Origin: Clostridia bacterium
Lineage (GTDB): Bacteria > Bacillota > Clostridia > TANB77 > CAG-508
Reading direction: 5' to 3'
DNA length: 54,054 bases
NCBI GenBank assembly: GCA_017470645.1
Contig: JAFUYJ010000008.1
Location: forward strand, 1-54,054
A model generated the notes under the pieces. The model made no database searches. It was not told the origin of the DNA and worked only from the letters and a program-made list of their open reading frames with translations. Shown here in pieces: positions 27,142 through 36,169 of this stretch (positions are counted from its first letter, which is position 1; each line of letters begins with the position of its first letter). The position numbers were made by a program, and so were the translations under genes.

Positions 27142-28707
27142 ATGGCATATAATAATTATAGAGTTGTATTAAGGAATGAATTTTTGGGGTTAAGTAAAGA
27201 AATAAGTGCACCGACTAGAAATGAATTAAATGTAAAAATTGAAAATCAACAAAGAATATGGAGCGAAAAGATACAAAGGGAAATCAATAGACAAAACAAA
27301 GAAGAGATGAAATCAAAGGCAGAGAAACTATCTAATATGGATACTAAAAAAATGGAGGTATATTCTAATATCATAAAGAAAACAAATTTAACTAATTCAA
27401 AAAAATATTATGATAGTTTACTAGATAAAAGTAAATACGAAGATTTTAAAAGTAAACTATTTATTCCAATTCTTGATAGAATTAAAGAAGAAATAAATGT
27501 ACCTAAACAAAGCATCTTAGAGATTATTTTAAAAAAAAGAAAAGAAAGAAGAATACAAAAAGAAAATGAGGCAAAATCAATATTTGATGAACGTACAGAA
27601 AAGTATAATATAAATCTTCAAAAGGAAAAAGCTGACTATGAAGTTGCTAAAGAAGCATTTTATGAAGCTCAAAAGAAGGACAATGATAATGTGGAAAAGA
27701 ATAGAGAAGCATACAATAATGGAGATATACAACAAATTGAAAGTTATTTTAGATTTGTACTTGAGAATAGTAAAATGCCAGAAGAGATTATTAAAGATTT
27801 TGAATTGCAGTACATAAAAGAAGAAAAAACGTTGATTGTATCATATTATTTGCCAAACTCAGAAGTAGTACCTAGAATTATTCAACATAAGTATGTTAGT
27901 TCAAGGAATGAGATAGATGTTGTTACATTATCAGATAAAAAATTTGAAAAATTTTATAATGATGTTATTTTCATGTGTTGTTTAAGAACCATAAAAGAAC
28001 TATTTGAATCTGATGACATGAATTATGTGGATAATGTAGTTTATAATGGATGGATAAAATATACAGATAAAAGTACTGGAAAAGATGCAGAAAGTTGTAT
28101 TATAACTGTCGAAACAAATAAAACAAAATTTTCCGATATCAACTTAGAAAATGTTGATTGCAAAGAGTGCATAAAAGGACTAAAAGGTATTTTTGCACCA
28201 AGCATTCTATCACTAACACCAGTAAATCCATATAGAAAGATTGACAGAAATGATTCAAGGTTTATTGAGAGTAAGGAAGTTGCTAATATTGATGTAGAAG
28301 GATTCAATTTAGCAACAATGCCTTGGGAAGATTTTGAGTATTTTGTTAGAGAATTATTTGACAAAATGTTTAATGTTAATGGTGGAGAAGTTAAGGTTAC
28401 TCAAGCTAGTCACGATGGAGGAGTTGATGCTATCGCCTTTGATGATGATCCAATAAGAGGTGGAAAGTTTGTTATACAGGCAAAAAGATATAATAATGTA
28501 GTACCTGTTGCGGCCGTTAGAGATTTATACGGAACAATGATTCACGAGGGTGCTACAAAGGGAATACTGGTAACTACGAGTACTTATGGAAAAGAGGCAT
28601 ATGACTTTTCAAAAGATAAGCCAATAACATTAATTAATGGACAAGAATTATTAGGTTTATTGAATAAATATGGATATAGTAATTTGACGATAAAGATTCG
28701 TAAATAG
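27142..28707 (+). CDS. Mrr-type restriction endonuclease with long helical N-terminus
   Basis: 521 residues. The N-terminal 220 residues are highly charged and coiled-coil-like. The C-terminal 130 residues are an Mrr_cat domain: WEDFEYFVRELFDKMF, then SHDGGVDAIAFDDDP (catalytic Asp) and VIQAKRY (Gln-x-Lys), ending in TKGILVTTSTYGKEAYDFS. Mrr enzymes cut modified DNA without a methylase partner. The central region (about 230-390) may recognise substrate; I do not identify it. It is probably a stand-alone modification-dependent nuclease of the island. AAGGGTGAG precedes the ATG. Confidence 0.87.
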   Translation: MAYNNYRVVLRNEFLGLSKEISAPTRNELNVKIENQQRIWSEKIQREINRQNKEEMKSKAEKLSNMDTKKMEVYSNIIKKTNLTNSKKYYDSLLDKSKYEDFKSKLFIPILDRIKEEINVPKQSILEIILKKRKERRIQKENEAKSIFDERTEKYNINLQKEKADYEVAKEAFYEAQKKDNDNVEKNREAYNNGDIQQIESYFRFVLENSKMPEEIIKDFELQYIKEEKTLIVSYYLPNSEVVPRIIQHKYVSSRNEIDVVTLSDKKFEKFYNDVIFMCCLRTIKELFESDDMNYVDNVVYNGWIKYTDKSTGKDAESCIITVETNKTKFSDINLENVDCKECIKGLKGIFAPSILSLTPVNPYRKIDRNDSRFIESKEVANIDVEGFNLATMPWEDFEYFVRELFDKMFNVNGGEVKVTQASHDGGVDAIAFDDDPIRGGKFVIQAKRYNNVVPVAAVRDLYGTMIHEGATKGILVTTSTYGKEAYDFSKDKPITLINGQELLGLLNKYGYSNLTIKIRK

Positions 28708-28754
28708 GAAATAAGCAAGAAAAAGCTCAAATTTATTATTAAAAGGAGAATAAT

Positions 28755-29162
28755 ATGGCAAGGTATGTAATTAGAAAATGTCTTTTTTGCAATCGCACGA
28801 TAGAATTTGAACATAAAGAACGTAGCGAATATAGTAATTATATAGGATTACCATGGCAGAGATGTCCGTATTGCAAGCAAATATATGCTACCGGATTGAA
28901 GTTTTATATTGATATGACAGAAGAGGAAAAGCAAAAATTAAAAGATTGTAGAATAGGTAATTTTATTAGTAATATGTTTATGAATTTAATACTAATAACA
29001 GTTGTTGTGGCTATAGCAACAGTTTTTTTGAGAAATTTGGAAATTTCATTTTTTAATACGATTAATAATGAAATTGCAGTACCTATTGCAGTAATACTGG
29101 TTTCTTTATTTAGTATTTTTCTGGCTATAATTGGAACTGAAATGATTTCAAAGAGGTTATGA
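28755..29162 (+). CDS. Zinc-ribbon membrane protein
   Basis: 135 residues. The N-terminal CLFC...CPYC (about residues 9-12 and 37-40) forms a zinc ribbon; two membrane helices follow (about 75-95 and 105-128). Function unknown. It begins 48 bases after the Mrr-like gene and may be cotranscribed with it. AAAGGAGAAT precedes the ATG. The stop overlaps the ATG of a 34-codon ORF (ATGA-type overlap). Confidence 0.75.
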   Translation: MARYVIRKCLFCNRTIEFEHKERSEYSNYIGLPWQRCPYCKQIYATGLKFYIDMTEEEKQKLKDCRIGNFISNMFMNLILITVVVAIATVFLRNLEISFFNTINNEIAVPIAVILVSLFSIFLAIIGTEMISKRL

Positions 29163-29263
29163 ACATAACGATTGATAGTATTGAAAATCTTGACGAAGAT
29201 ATAGAACTAAAAGAACTAAATTTGAAGTATTGCACAAGCAATAAAGAAAAAACAATAAAATAG
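29159..29263 (+). CDS. Possible 34-residue coupled small protein
   Basis: The ATG at 29159 overlaps the TGA of the zinc-ribbon gene. It is acidic (IENLDEDIELKELNL), with no motif. Stop-start overlap supports coupled translation, but the ORF is short and may be chance or a gene fragment. Confidence 0.3.
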   Translation: MNITIDSIENLDEDIELKELNLKYCTSNKEKTIK

Positions 29264-29375
29264 TTTTGCAAGGGTAATAAAAATGTCAAGGAATCAATGA
29301 GAGCTTAAAATGATATTTTTATAGAGAATTATAATACTAAAGAGAAACAAAAGAAATGAAAAAGGAGAGGTGGCA

Positions 29376-30275
29376 ATGAAGAAATTTTTTACAATATTTT
29401 TATTATTATTTTTAATATTATTTTTTTATCAGTCATTTGCATATTCAACAAGCAACTATTCAATTGATATTCCATCAGATTATAATAAAATAAGTAATAA
29501 ATATTTTGTAGATGAAAAAGGACAAGCTATACAAATACAAATAGAGCCAAATGAATTTTCATCGTCAAAAGATCCTTATACTGAAGAAGGTTTGAATAAA
29601 TTTGTGAGAGAATTAGAAATACAATTAGAAAATAATAGGGATGAACTAAAAAAACAGTTGTATAAAGAAAAAGATATGTATGGATTTAATATGACAGAAG
29701 AACAAATTAGTGAGTATGTTGATTCATTTAAATTAGAGTCTATTGAAAGAAAAGAAATAACCACATGTACAAAAAATGATTATAAATGTTTTCACATTTT
29801 AGTTAAATGTTCCATGGGTGACACATATTATTATGTTGATGAATATATAATAATGTCAGCAGATGAAGTATATACACTAAGTATTTCTTGCTTTGATATA
29901 AATGATTTATATTCAAAAAAAATAAAAAACGTAGTTAAATCTTTTACAATAAAGAATTATAAACCATTTGTAATTAAGATTAATAGTTTAACAAGTAAAA
30001 TAATTAGTGCGGGGATTATCACTATCGTATCAGGTATTATTGGGACTATAGCAAGTAAGATCAAAAAACAAAAAACGGATATTAAAAATGTAGAAAATAA
30101 AATAGAAGATGGTCCTGAAAAAATAAACAATAATAATGAGATGGATAATACTATAATATTACATGCAGAACAATCTAGTAAGTATGATGAGAATATTACA
30201 ATATGTCCTAATTGCAAAACAAAAATTGATAAGGATTGGAATTTTTGTAAATATTGCGGAAATAAAACGAAATAA
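29376..30275 (+). CDS. Secreted/membrane protein with C-terminal zinc ribbon
   Basis: 299 residues from the ATG at 29376 (AAAGGAGAGG at 29361-29370). It has an N-terminal signal or membrane segment, an extracytoplasmic region of about 180 residues with Lys/Glu helices, a second membrane helix (about 205-225) and a cytoplasmic C-terminal zinc ribbon CPNC...CKYCG. Domain function unknown; zinc-ribbon membrane proteins of this kind are common in Clostridia. It is followed by a terminator shared with the convergent acetyltransferase gene. Confidence 0.75.
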   Translation: MKKFFTIFLLLFLILFFYQSFAYSTSNYSIDIPSDYNKISNKYFVDEKGQAIQIQIEPNEFSSSKDPYTEEGLNKFVRELEIQLENNRDELKKQLYKEKDMYGFNMTEEQISEYVDSFKLESIERKEITTCTKNDYKCFHILVKCSMGDTYYYVDEYIIMSADEVYTLSISCFDINDLYSKKIKNVVKSFTIKNYKPFVIKINSLTSKIISAGIITIVSGIIGTIASKIKKQKTDIKNVENKIEDGPEKINNNNEMDNTIILHAEQSSKYDENITICPNCKTKIDKDWNFCKYCGNKTK

Positions 30276-30407
30276 TCAAGACAGAAACAATTAAGCAATG
30301 TTCGTACAAGAAAAGATATTAAGTAGATTATTATAAAAAAGAAAGAAGTGTTTGAAAAGCCAATAGAAGCAAAAGGGCAACTAAGTTTATAGGAATATGA
30401 TTAAAAT

Positions 30408-30444
30408 AAAAATGATACTGAATTATTTCAGTATCGTTTTTATT
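30408..30444. terminator. Bidirectional terminator
   Basis: AAATGATACTGAA / TTTCAGTATCGTTTTT hairpin between convergent genes, with A and T runs on the two sides. Confidence 0.85.
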
Positions 30445-30906
30445 CTACAACTCAATATAGTATAACTTCTCTCCATTCCTCAAACCTTCAACAAACTTAG
30501 CACCAAACTGCTCATAATAATTAACCAAATCACTTTTCAAATACAATCTCGAAAACCCTCTGTTTCTCGCCTCATCCAAAATAGCATCATTCAAAATTCT
30601 AGAATACCCATTACCTCTAAACTCTTCCTTCACAAACATAGTCGCATACCAAGGCCTCAAATCTAACCTTTCATCTCCATCATGTTCAAAAATTGAAATA
30701 AATCCAACCAGCACATCATCATCCAATAAAATTAACTTACAATAAAAAGGATTATCAAGCTGATCATTAATCCTACTAATACTTCTGCCAACCCTAATTT
30801 TAAACTCTTCTTCAGACAAATTCTTCTCGCCCCACTCCTTTTGAGTAAGTTTTGCAACTTCCTCTATATATTCTGGCTTATCTTTTATATTATATATAAT
30901 CAACAT
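30445..30906 (-). CDS. GNAT family N-acetyltransferase
   Basis: 153 residues. The acetyl-CoA-binding segment MFVKEEFRGNGYSRILNDAILDEAR (R-x-x-G-x-G/S pattern) and the C-terminal YLKSDLVNYYEQFGAKFV are typical of GNAT enzymes. The substrate is unknown. The coding strand becomes G/T-rich towards the 3' end, the same trend seen in plus-strand genes. GAGGTGG precedes the ATG on the minus strand. Confidence 0.88.
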   Translation of the reverse strand: MLIIYNIKDKPEYIEEVAKLTQKEWGEKNLSEEEFKIRVGRSISRINDQLDNPFYCKLILLDDDVLVGFISIFEHDGDERLDLRPWYATMFVKEEFRGNGYSRILNDAILDEARNRGFSRLYLKSDLVNYYEQFGAKFVEGLRNGEKLYYIEL

Positions 30907-31185
30907 TTAACCACCTCATATCAAATTCTATAATCATTAATGTATAATCAAATGAATTATATCACAAAATCAAAATATATTAAATGACAGATATAAAATA
31001 TAATATGAAAAAGGTTCAAATTATAATGTTGACAAATATTAACTACTCAAAGATAATAATTAGCAATGTTGAATTATGTCATAAAATGTCATTTTTTGTC
31101 ATAAAAAAGTTTATTTTAACCTATTGATTTTTAATATTCATTATAATATACTTTTTTTATAAATAAAATAAAAGGGGGAAATGAT

Positions 31186-31950
31186 ATGAAAAAGACGTAT
31201 AAAATAATTGCTTTCATATTAATTACTGTGTTATTAATTATGGGATTGAGTGGATGTGGAGAAGTTGAGACTTCGAACAAGAAAAGTAAGAGTAAGGGCA
31301 AGAACAATACTACAACCGTGATAAAAAATGAAGATAATTGGGACAACACAACAGTGATCAATAGCACAGAGAAGGTAGAAAAAAAGGAAGATAAAGTCCA
31401 AGTGGAAGCTCTAGGTCTTACAAGAAATGGGGACTTTGCATTCAAAGTAATAAACAACAATGACGAGCCGGTATATATAGAAACTGTAAATACAATATTT
31501 AAAGATGAAAATGGAAATTTTGCAGAAAAAGCACAAAGTGATATTCAATACTTCACTGTAGATGCAAACTCTGAGGTTGTTAATTATGCATGGGGGTTTG
31601 ATAAAGATTTTTCAAAATATACAAACTATGAATTTGAATGTGAATTTTCTGAGAGTTTTATGAAAAATTATTTTTTAACAGATAACTTTGAAGTAACTGC
31701 TAATAATACAGGAACACAAATTGCAGTATCTGTTAAAAATAATAACAGTGTAGATGTAAAATCCATGGAAACTGTAGTTGCGTATTATTCTGACGGTAAA
31801 ATAGTAGGGTGTCAAATGGGTTATAATGACACTACTATAAAGGAAGGAAGTACAGCTTATTTAAATGTTCAATATCCTGAAGACTCTAGATATAATGAAG
31901 TCGCTTTTGATAACTATGAAGTATATTTAATGCAAGCAAGTATTGATTAA
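31186..31950 (+). CDS. Lipoprotein with immunoglobulin-like extracellular region
   Basis: 254 residues. Lipoprotein signal peptide with lipobox LSGC (Cys at about 22), then a Lys/Ser/Asn linker and strand-rich repeats (FAFKVINNNDEPVYIETVN and QIAVSVKNNNSVDVKSMET) that look like two related FxLYD/beta-sandwich units. Anchored on the outer face of the membrane; function unknown. A 279-base AT-rich upstream gap contains a TATAAT at 31143 and several copies of GTCATAAAA, but no further gene. Confidence 0.75.
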   Translation: MKKTYKIIAFILITVLLIMGLSGCGEVETSNKKSKSKGKNNTTTVIKNEDNWDNTTVINSTEKVEKKEDKVQVEALGLTRNGDFAFKVINNNDEPVYIETVNTIFKDENGNFAEKAQSDIQYFTVDANSEVVNYAWGFDKDFSKYTNYEFECEFSESFMKNYFLTDNFEVTANNTGTQIAVSVKNNNSVDVKSMETVVAYYSDGKIVGCQMGYNDTTIKEGSTAYLNVQYPEDSRYNEVAFDNYEVYLMQASID

Positions 31951-31958
31951 TAATGTAG

Positions 31959-31991
31959 AAAACACTTACTCTTTTGTAAGTGTTTTTTATT
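31959..31991 (+). terminator. Rho-independent terminator
   Basis: AAAACACTTAC / GTAAGTGTTTTTT hairpin. Confidence 0.9.
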
Positions 31992-32138
31992 CCAAATTAA
32001 ATTTCTTTTGTGTACCATTGTTATTTATATAGAGTTGATTGAACAACAATAAATAAATAAATTTTCAAAAAAGTGTATATTTTATCACAAAATGTCAACA
32101 CATTTTAAAATAACATTATAATAAAAAAGGTGGAAAAG

Positions 32139-32846
32139 ATGGACAAAAGAAAAATATTAAAAATTCTATTAATAGTTATTGTTGGAATATTGATAGGAGT
32201 TGTATTATTAATTCCAACAATTATAAAAACAAATACGCAAAATGAAAATTCTCAAAGCAGAATTCAAAAATTGGAACAGGAATTAAAAACAATAAAAGAA
32301 GATTCTCAAACTGCATATCAGGATAATATTGTAGATAATATTACAAAAGATGAAGAATCTAATAGTACGGCAAATAATGTTGAAAATAACAAAAACAATG
32401 TAGAAGAAACTGTCGAAAATTCAGAAGAGATTGTTCAAAATACAGAAATGGAAAATACTGAAAAAACAGAACAAGAATCAAAAGTGAGTGACACTCAAAA
32501 TGCACCAAATTCGATAAATTCAACAAGTACTTATAATAAAACAACAAACACAAATACATCAAATAAAGCAACAAGCAATAATAATAACAATAAAACGAAC
32601 AATACACAGTTAACAGCCGGAAAAACTTCATCAAATAAATCAAATACAGCCAACCAAAACATTAATATCAATACCAACACCAACAACGCTACATACTATA
32701 TTTTAAATAAGAACACAAAAAAATTCCATATCCCAACATGCCGATCAGTAAATCAAATGAATAATTCTAATAAAATAGAATTCCACGGAACAAGAGATGA
32801 AGCTATTGCTAAAGGATATAATCCATGTCAAAATTGTAAGCCATAA
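32139..32846 (+). CDS. Membrane-anchored protein with C-terminal Cys-rich Ada-like motif
   Basis: 235 residues from the ATG at 32139 (AAAAAAGGTGG before it). One N-terminal membrane helix (about 8-28), a short coiled coil, a long Asn/Thr/Ser low-complexity stalk (about 50-180), and a compact C-terminal domain with YYILNKNTKKFHIPTC and NPCQNCKP. This His/Cys pattern resembles the Ada-type metal-binding domain often found at the ends of clostridial extracellular proteins and nucleases. Here no nuclease domain precedes it. Function unknown; likely extracellular. Confidence 0.72.
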   Translation: MDKRKILKILLIVIVGILIGVVLLIPTIIKTNTQNENSQSRIQKLEQELKTIKEDSQTAYQDNIVDNITKDEESNSTANNVENNKNNVEETVENSEEIVQNTEMENTEKTEQESKVSDTQNAPNSINSTSTYNKTTNTNTSNKATSNNNNNKTNNTQLTAGKTSSNKSNTANQNININTNTNNATYYILNKNTKKFHIPTCRSVNQMNNSNKIEFHGTRDEAIAKGYNPCQNCKP

Positions 32847-32907
32847 ATTATTATATTTTTGTAGTATTTAAAACAAAGGTTAGATTAATAAAACATATAC
32901 AAATTCC

Positions 32908-32924
32908 AAACAATATGATACAAT
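32908..32924 (+). promoter_or_regulatory. Shared 17-base extended -10 promoter motif (copy 1)
   Basis: AAACAATATGATACAAT is identical to 39242-39258 upstream of another gene. TGATACAAT fits an extended -10 element. Confidence 0.5.
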
Positions 32925-32955
32925 TAACACACAAATACTCAAAGGAGGAAAAAGT

Positions 32956-33345
32956 ATGAAAAAAACAGTAAAAGCATTTTTAATCATCACAATGCTACTA
33001 TCAACAATAATAATTTTAGCTGGATGTGGAAACAAAACTTCAGAAACAAAACAAAAGGAGAATTCAAAAACAGAAACTGTAAACACACAAAATGTTGACC
33101 AAATAGTAGGAGCATGGAAGTCAGAATTAGGAAGTTACACCTATCACTTTAATGATGATGGTACAGGAGACTACTCATATTCAAATACAAAAATGGAATT
33201 TACTTATAAAACAGAAGGAAATAAAATTTCTATATTGTATAATTCAAGCACAGCACCATTCGAAACAGAATATAGTATTGATGGAGATACATTGAATGTT
33301 ATAGATTCATTTGGGAATGACACACTTTATAAAAAACAAAAATAA
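32956..33345 (+). CDS. Small lipoprotein, DUF5640-like
   Basis: 129 residues. Signal peptide with lipobox LAGC, then a beta-barrel-like domain (VGAWKSELGSYTYHFNDDG, then DYSYS and FTYKTEGNKISI) of the DUF5640 type seen in Clostridia lipoproteins. Extracellular, function unknown. AAAGGAGGAAAAAG precedes the ATG, and a shared promoter motif lies at 32908. A terminator follows at 33353. Confidence 0.78.
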   Translation: MKKTVKAFLIITMLLSTIIILAGCGNKTSETKQKENSKTETVNTQNVDQIVGAWKSELGSYTYHFNDDGTGDYSYSNTKMEFTYKTEGNKISILYNSSTAPFETEYSIDGDTLNVIDSFGNDTLYKKQK

Positions 33346-33352
33346 TAATTGA

Positions 33353-33384
33353 GATATGTATGTTTTTGCATACATATTTTTTAT
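33353..33384 (+). terminator. Rho-independent terminator
   Basis: GATATGTATG / CATACATATTTTTT hairpin. Confidence 0.85.
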
Positions 33385-33463
33385 TAAAAAACGAAATACA
33401 ATCAAACGCGGAGTTGAAAACAAATTACATAAATGATACTATTTAATAAAAGGAGTGAAAAAC

Positions 33464-34105
33464 ATGAAATACCTACTAGCAACAACTAACAAAGCAAAAA
33501 TCAGACGCTATGGCACAAAGTTAATCGAAAATGGCATTGACATAGTCACACTAAACGACTTAAAAATAGATATCGACGTAGATGAAAATGGAAAAGATCC
33601 AATCGAAAATGCAATAATAAAAGCAACAGCCTATAGTCAAGCAACTAATATGCCAACAATAGCCTTGGACGATGGATTATTTTTATATAATGTTCCAGAT
33701 GAAATCCAACCAGGTACTCACGTAAGACGAGTTAATGGTAGGAGATTAAACGATCAGGAAATGATAGAGTACTATATTTCGCTAGTAAATAGATACGGAA
33801 CTGACGGTGAATTAACAGGCTATTTCAAAAAGGGAGTTGCCATTGTTGCTGGAAATGAGACATATACATATGAACATAAATCTGGTCGTAAATTCACAAA
33901 CAGACAAAGCCCGGTAATAGATGAAGGATATCCTTTGGCCTCAATTCAGATTGTTGAACCAATTGGAAAATTCAAATCTGAATTAACCAAGGAAGAAGAA
34001 GAACAGGTTGTGAAAACAGAACGAAATGAGATTTGTAATTTTATAATAGAGACTATAAATACGTTTGTAAAAAATGTAGATAGTGATATAATAATTAGTA
34101 GTTAG
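33464..34105 (+). CDS. HAM1/RdgB-family noncanonical purine NTP pyrophosphatase
   Basis: 213 residues from the ATG at 33464 (AAAGGAG at 33449-33455). It starts YLLATTNKAKIRRYG, followed by ENAIIKATAYSQ and ALDDGLFLYNVPDEIQPGTHVRR, the HAM1 order of nucleotide-binding and catalytic acidic segments. It hydrolyses ITP/XTP or another non-standard NTP in other organisms. It is closer to classical HAM1 than the gene at 15977. The first codons are C-rich, the later ones G/T-richer. Confidence 0.78.
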   Translation: MKYLLATTNKAKIRRYGTKLIENGIDIVTLNDLKIDIDVDENGKDPIENAIIKATAYSQATNMPTIALDDGLFLYNVPDEIQPGTHVRRVNGRRLNDQEMIEYYISLVNRYGTDGELTGYFKKGVAIVAGNETYTYEHKSGRKFTNRQSPVIDEGYPLASIQIVEPIGKFKSELTKEEEEQVVKTERNEICNFIIETINTFVKNVDSDIIISS

Positions 34106-34185
34106 ATATAACGACTTGAACAACAAAAGATAAAAGGAGGTGTATTTTTAACAGTTTATAATAATTTATAAAGGAGAGATTTTAT

Positions 34186-34560
34186 ATGAACAAGTTTTTT
34201 AAAGCAATATTATTTATAATATCAGTCATAATATTTTTTGTAGGTATAAATTATTCATCTGAAGGAGATACAATAGGTTTTATTTTAATGGGTGCAGCAA
34301 TTGGAAGTATTGTATTTGGATGCGTTTGTGAAAGAATGTGTTATGAAAAAGGTAGAGAGGAAGATGGTTTCTTTGTTGGCTATTTTTTAGGTATAATAGG
34401 TTTGATAATAGTTGCAACAATGAAAGATAACAACACAAACAAAACAAAAAATTTCAGTAAATATGATGAATTGAAAAAAATACAAGAATTAAAAGAATCA
34501 GGAGTTTTGACAGAAGAGGAATTCGAAAGGGAAAAAAATAAGATACTAAGACAGAGCTAG
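34186..34560 (+). CDS. SHOCT-domain membrane protein
   Basis: 124 residues. Three hydrophobic segments (about 5-22, 30-48, 62-78) and a C-terminal SHOCT motif (YDELKKIQELKESGVLTEEEFEREKNKIL). SHOCT modules mediate oligomerisation in many bacterial membrane proteins. Function unknown. AAGGAGAG precedes the ATG; an extra AAAGGAGGTG lies 50 bases further upstream without a usable start. Confidence 0.8.
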   Translation: MNKFFKAILFIISVIIFFVGINYSSEGDTIGFILMGAAIGSIVFGCVCERMCYEKGREEDGFFVGYFLGIIGLIIVATMKDNNTNKTKNFSKYDELKKIQELKESGVLTEEEFEREKNKILRQS

Positions 34561-34656
34561 TAATCTGGAGTGTAAAGAAAAAGCAAATAATACTAAAAAC
34601 CACATCTGCTTAATATATAATGCAAATAAACAATACCAACCAAAAGGAGGAAAAAA

Positions 34657-35400
34657 ATGAACGAATACATCAATCTAACCGCAGAAAACATAGAAGATGA
34701 GCACATTTGCTGTGCCATAGGAGATCCAAAACATCAGCAAGGAGTTGACTGCAAAAAAGAATGGATAAAAAACAAATTAAAAGACGGCCACGTATTCAGA
34801 AAATTAAATGCCAGAGGAAAAATATTCATCGAATACGAACCAATAGAAACAGCATGGGTTCCAATCAACGGTAAAAATTACGAATACATTTATTGCTTAT
34901 GGGTAGCAGGAAGTTTCAAAGGAAAGGGAATAGGAAAAGAGCTATTAGAATATGCAATAAATGACTCAAAAGAAAAAGGCAAAAGTGGTATCTGTACTTT
35001 AGTATCAAAAAAGAAAAAGCCATTCTTAGGAGAAAAGAAATTTTTTGAACATTATGGATTCGAAGTAGTAGATAGCATAGGAGATTACGAGTTATTAGCA
35101 TTACAATTTGAAAAAAGTGAAACACCTAAATTTAACGATAATGCTAGAACTATGAAAACCGAAAATCAAGACTTTACCATATACTATAGCAACGAATGTC
35201 CATATGTAGAATACGAAGTAAAAGAATTATCAGATTATGCAAAAGAGAAAAATATCAAGCTAAACTTTATAAAAATAGATACATTAGAAAAAGCAAAAAA
35301 TGCACCATGTATTTTTAACAATTGGGCTAACTTTTACAAGGGAGAATTTATATCTAATACAATATTAAATGCAAATGCTTTAGAAAAATTATTAAAGTAA
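34657..35400 (+). CDS. GNAT acetyltransferase with YoaP domain
   Basis: 247 residues. The N-terminal GNAT domain has CLWVAGSFKGKGIGKELLEYA as its acetyl-CoA loop (G-x-G-x-G/K). The C-terminal 85 residues match the YoaP domain, with the redox-like FTIYYSNECPYVEYEVKEL in a thioredoxin-like fold (single Cys). The same fusion exists in B. subtilis YoaP. The substrate is unknown. AAAGGAGG precedes the ATG. The start of the gene is rich in C-ending codons. The stop lies 17 bases before the next gene. Confidence 0.82.
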   Translation: MNEYINLTAENIEDEHICCAIGDPKHQQGVDCKKEWIKNKLKDGHVFRKLNARGKIFIEYEPIETAWVPINGKNYEYIYCLWVAGSFKGKGIGKELLEYAINDSKEKGKSGICTLVSKKKKPFLGEKKFFEHYGFEVVDSIGDYELLALQFEKSETPKFNDNARTMKTENQDFTIYYSNECPYVEYEVKELSDYAKEKNIKLNFIKIDTLEKAKNAPCIFNNWANFYKGEFISNTILNANALEKLLK

Positions 35401-35417
35401 AAACGGAGAGAAGATTT

Positions 35418-36089
35418 ATGAACAAAAGACTATTTTTTCAAGCACTAATAAAATACACATTAGGAATACTAATTGTTGGTGCTTCACTATTCATTCCAGC
35501 TGGATCCTTAGAATACTGGAATGGATGGCTATTTATGGGATTACTATTTATCCCAATGTTTATTGCAGGAATAATTCTATTGATAAAAAATCCAGAACTA
35601 TTAGAAAAAAGATTAAACGCTAAAGAAAAAGAAAACGAGCAAAAGTGGATTTTACTATTTAGTGGTTTAATGTTCTTGTCTGGTTTCATTCTAGCAGGAT
35701 TAAATTATAGATATCAATGGATTGAAATTCCTAATATAATAGTAATCATATCCTCAATTTTATTTATAATAGCATATACTTTATACGCAGAAGTATTAAG
35801 AGAAAATACATATCTATCTCGCACTATTGAAGTACAAAACAATCAAAAAGTAATAGATACAGGATTATATGGAATAATTAGGCATCCAATGTATGCAGCA
35901 ACTGTATTATTGTTTCTTACAATGCCTTTGGTGTTAGGTTCCATTGTTTCATTTTTTATTTTCCTAATGTATCCTATTATAATTGCAAAAAGAATTAAAA
36001 ATGAAGAAGAGGTATTAGAAAAAGAATTGAAAGGATATGCAGAATACAAGAAAAAAGTTAAGTATAAATTAATTCCATTTGTATGGTAA
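35418..36089 (+). CDS. Isoprenylcysteine carboxyl methyltransferase-like membrane protein
   Basis: 223 residues with five or six hydrophobic helices. The C-terminal signature GLYGIIRHPMYAATVLLFLTMPLVLGS with KRIKNEEEVLEKELKGYAEYKKKVKYKLIPFVW is the ICMT/PEMT (methyltransf_15-like) SAM-binding region. Bacterial members methylate unknown, probably lipid, substrates. It follows the YoaP-like gene by 17 bases and is likely cotranscribed. ACGGAGAGAAG is the ribosome site. Confidence 0.85.
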   Translation: MNKRLFFQALIKYTLGILIVGASLFIPAGSLEYWNGWLFMGLLFIPMFIAGIILLIKNPELLEKRLNAKEKENEQKWILLFSGLMFLSGFILAGLNYRYQWIEIPNIIVIISSILFIIAYTLYAEVLRENTYLSRTIEVQNNQKVIDTGLYGIIRHPMYAATVLLFLTMPLVLGSIVSFFIFLMYPIIIAKRIKNEEEVLEKELKGYAEYKKKVKYKLIPFVW

Positions 36090-36169
36090 AATACTGGTCT
36101 ATCAAATAAAAAATAATCCACAAATGTAAGAGAAAATGTGGAAAATTCTAAAGAATAAGGAGCTTAAAA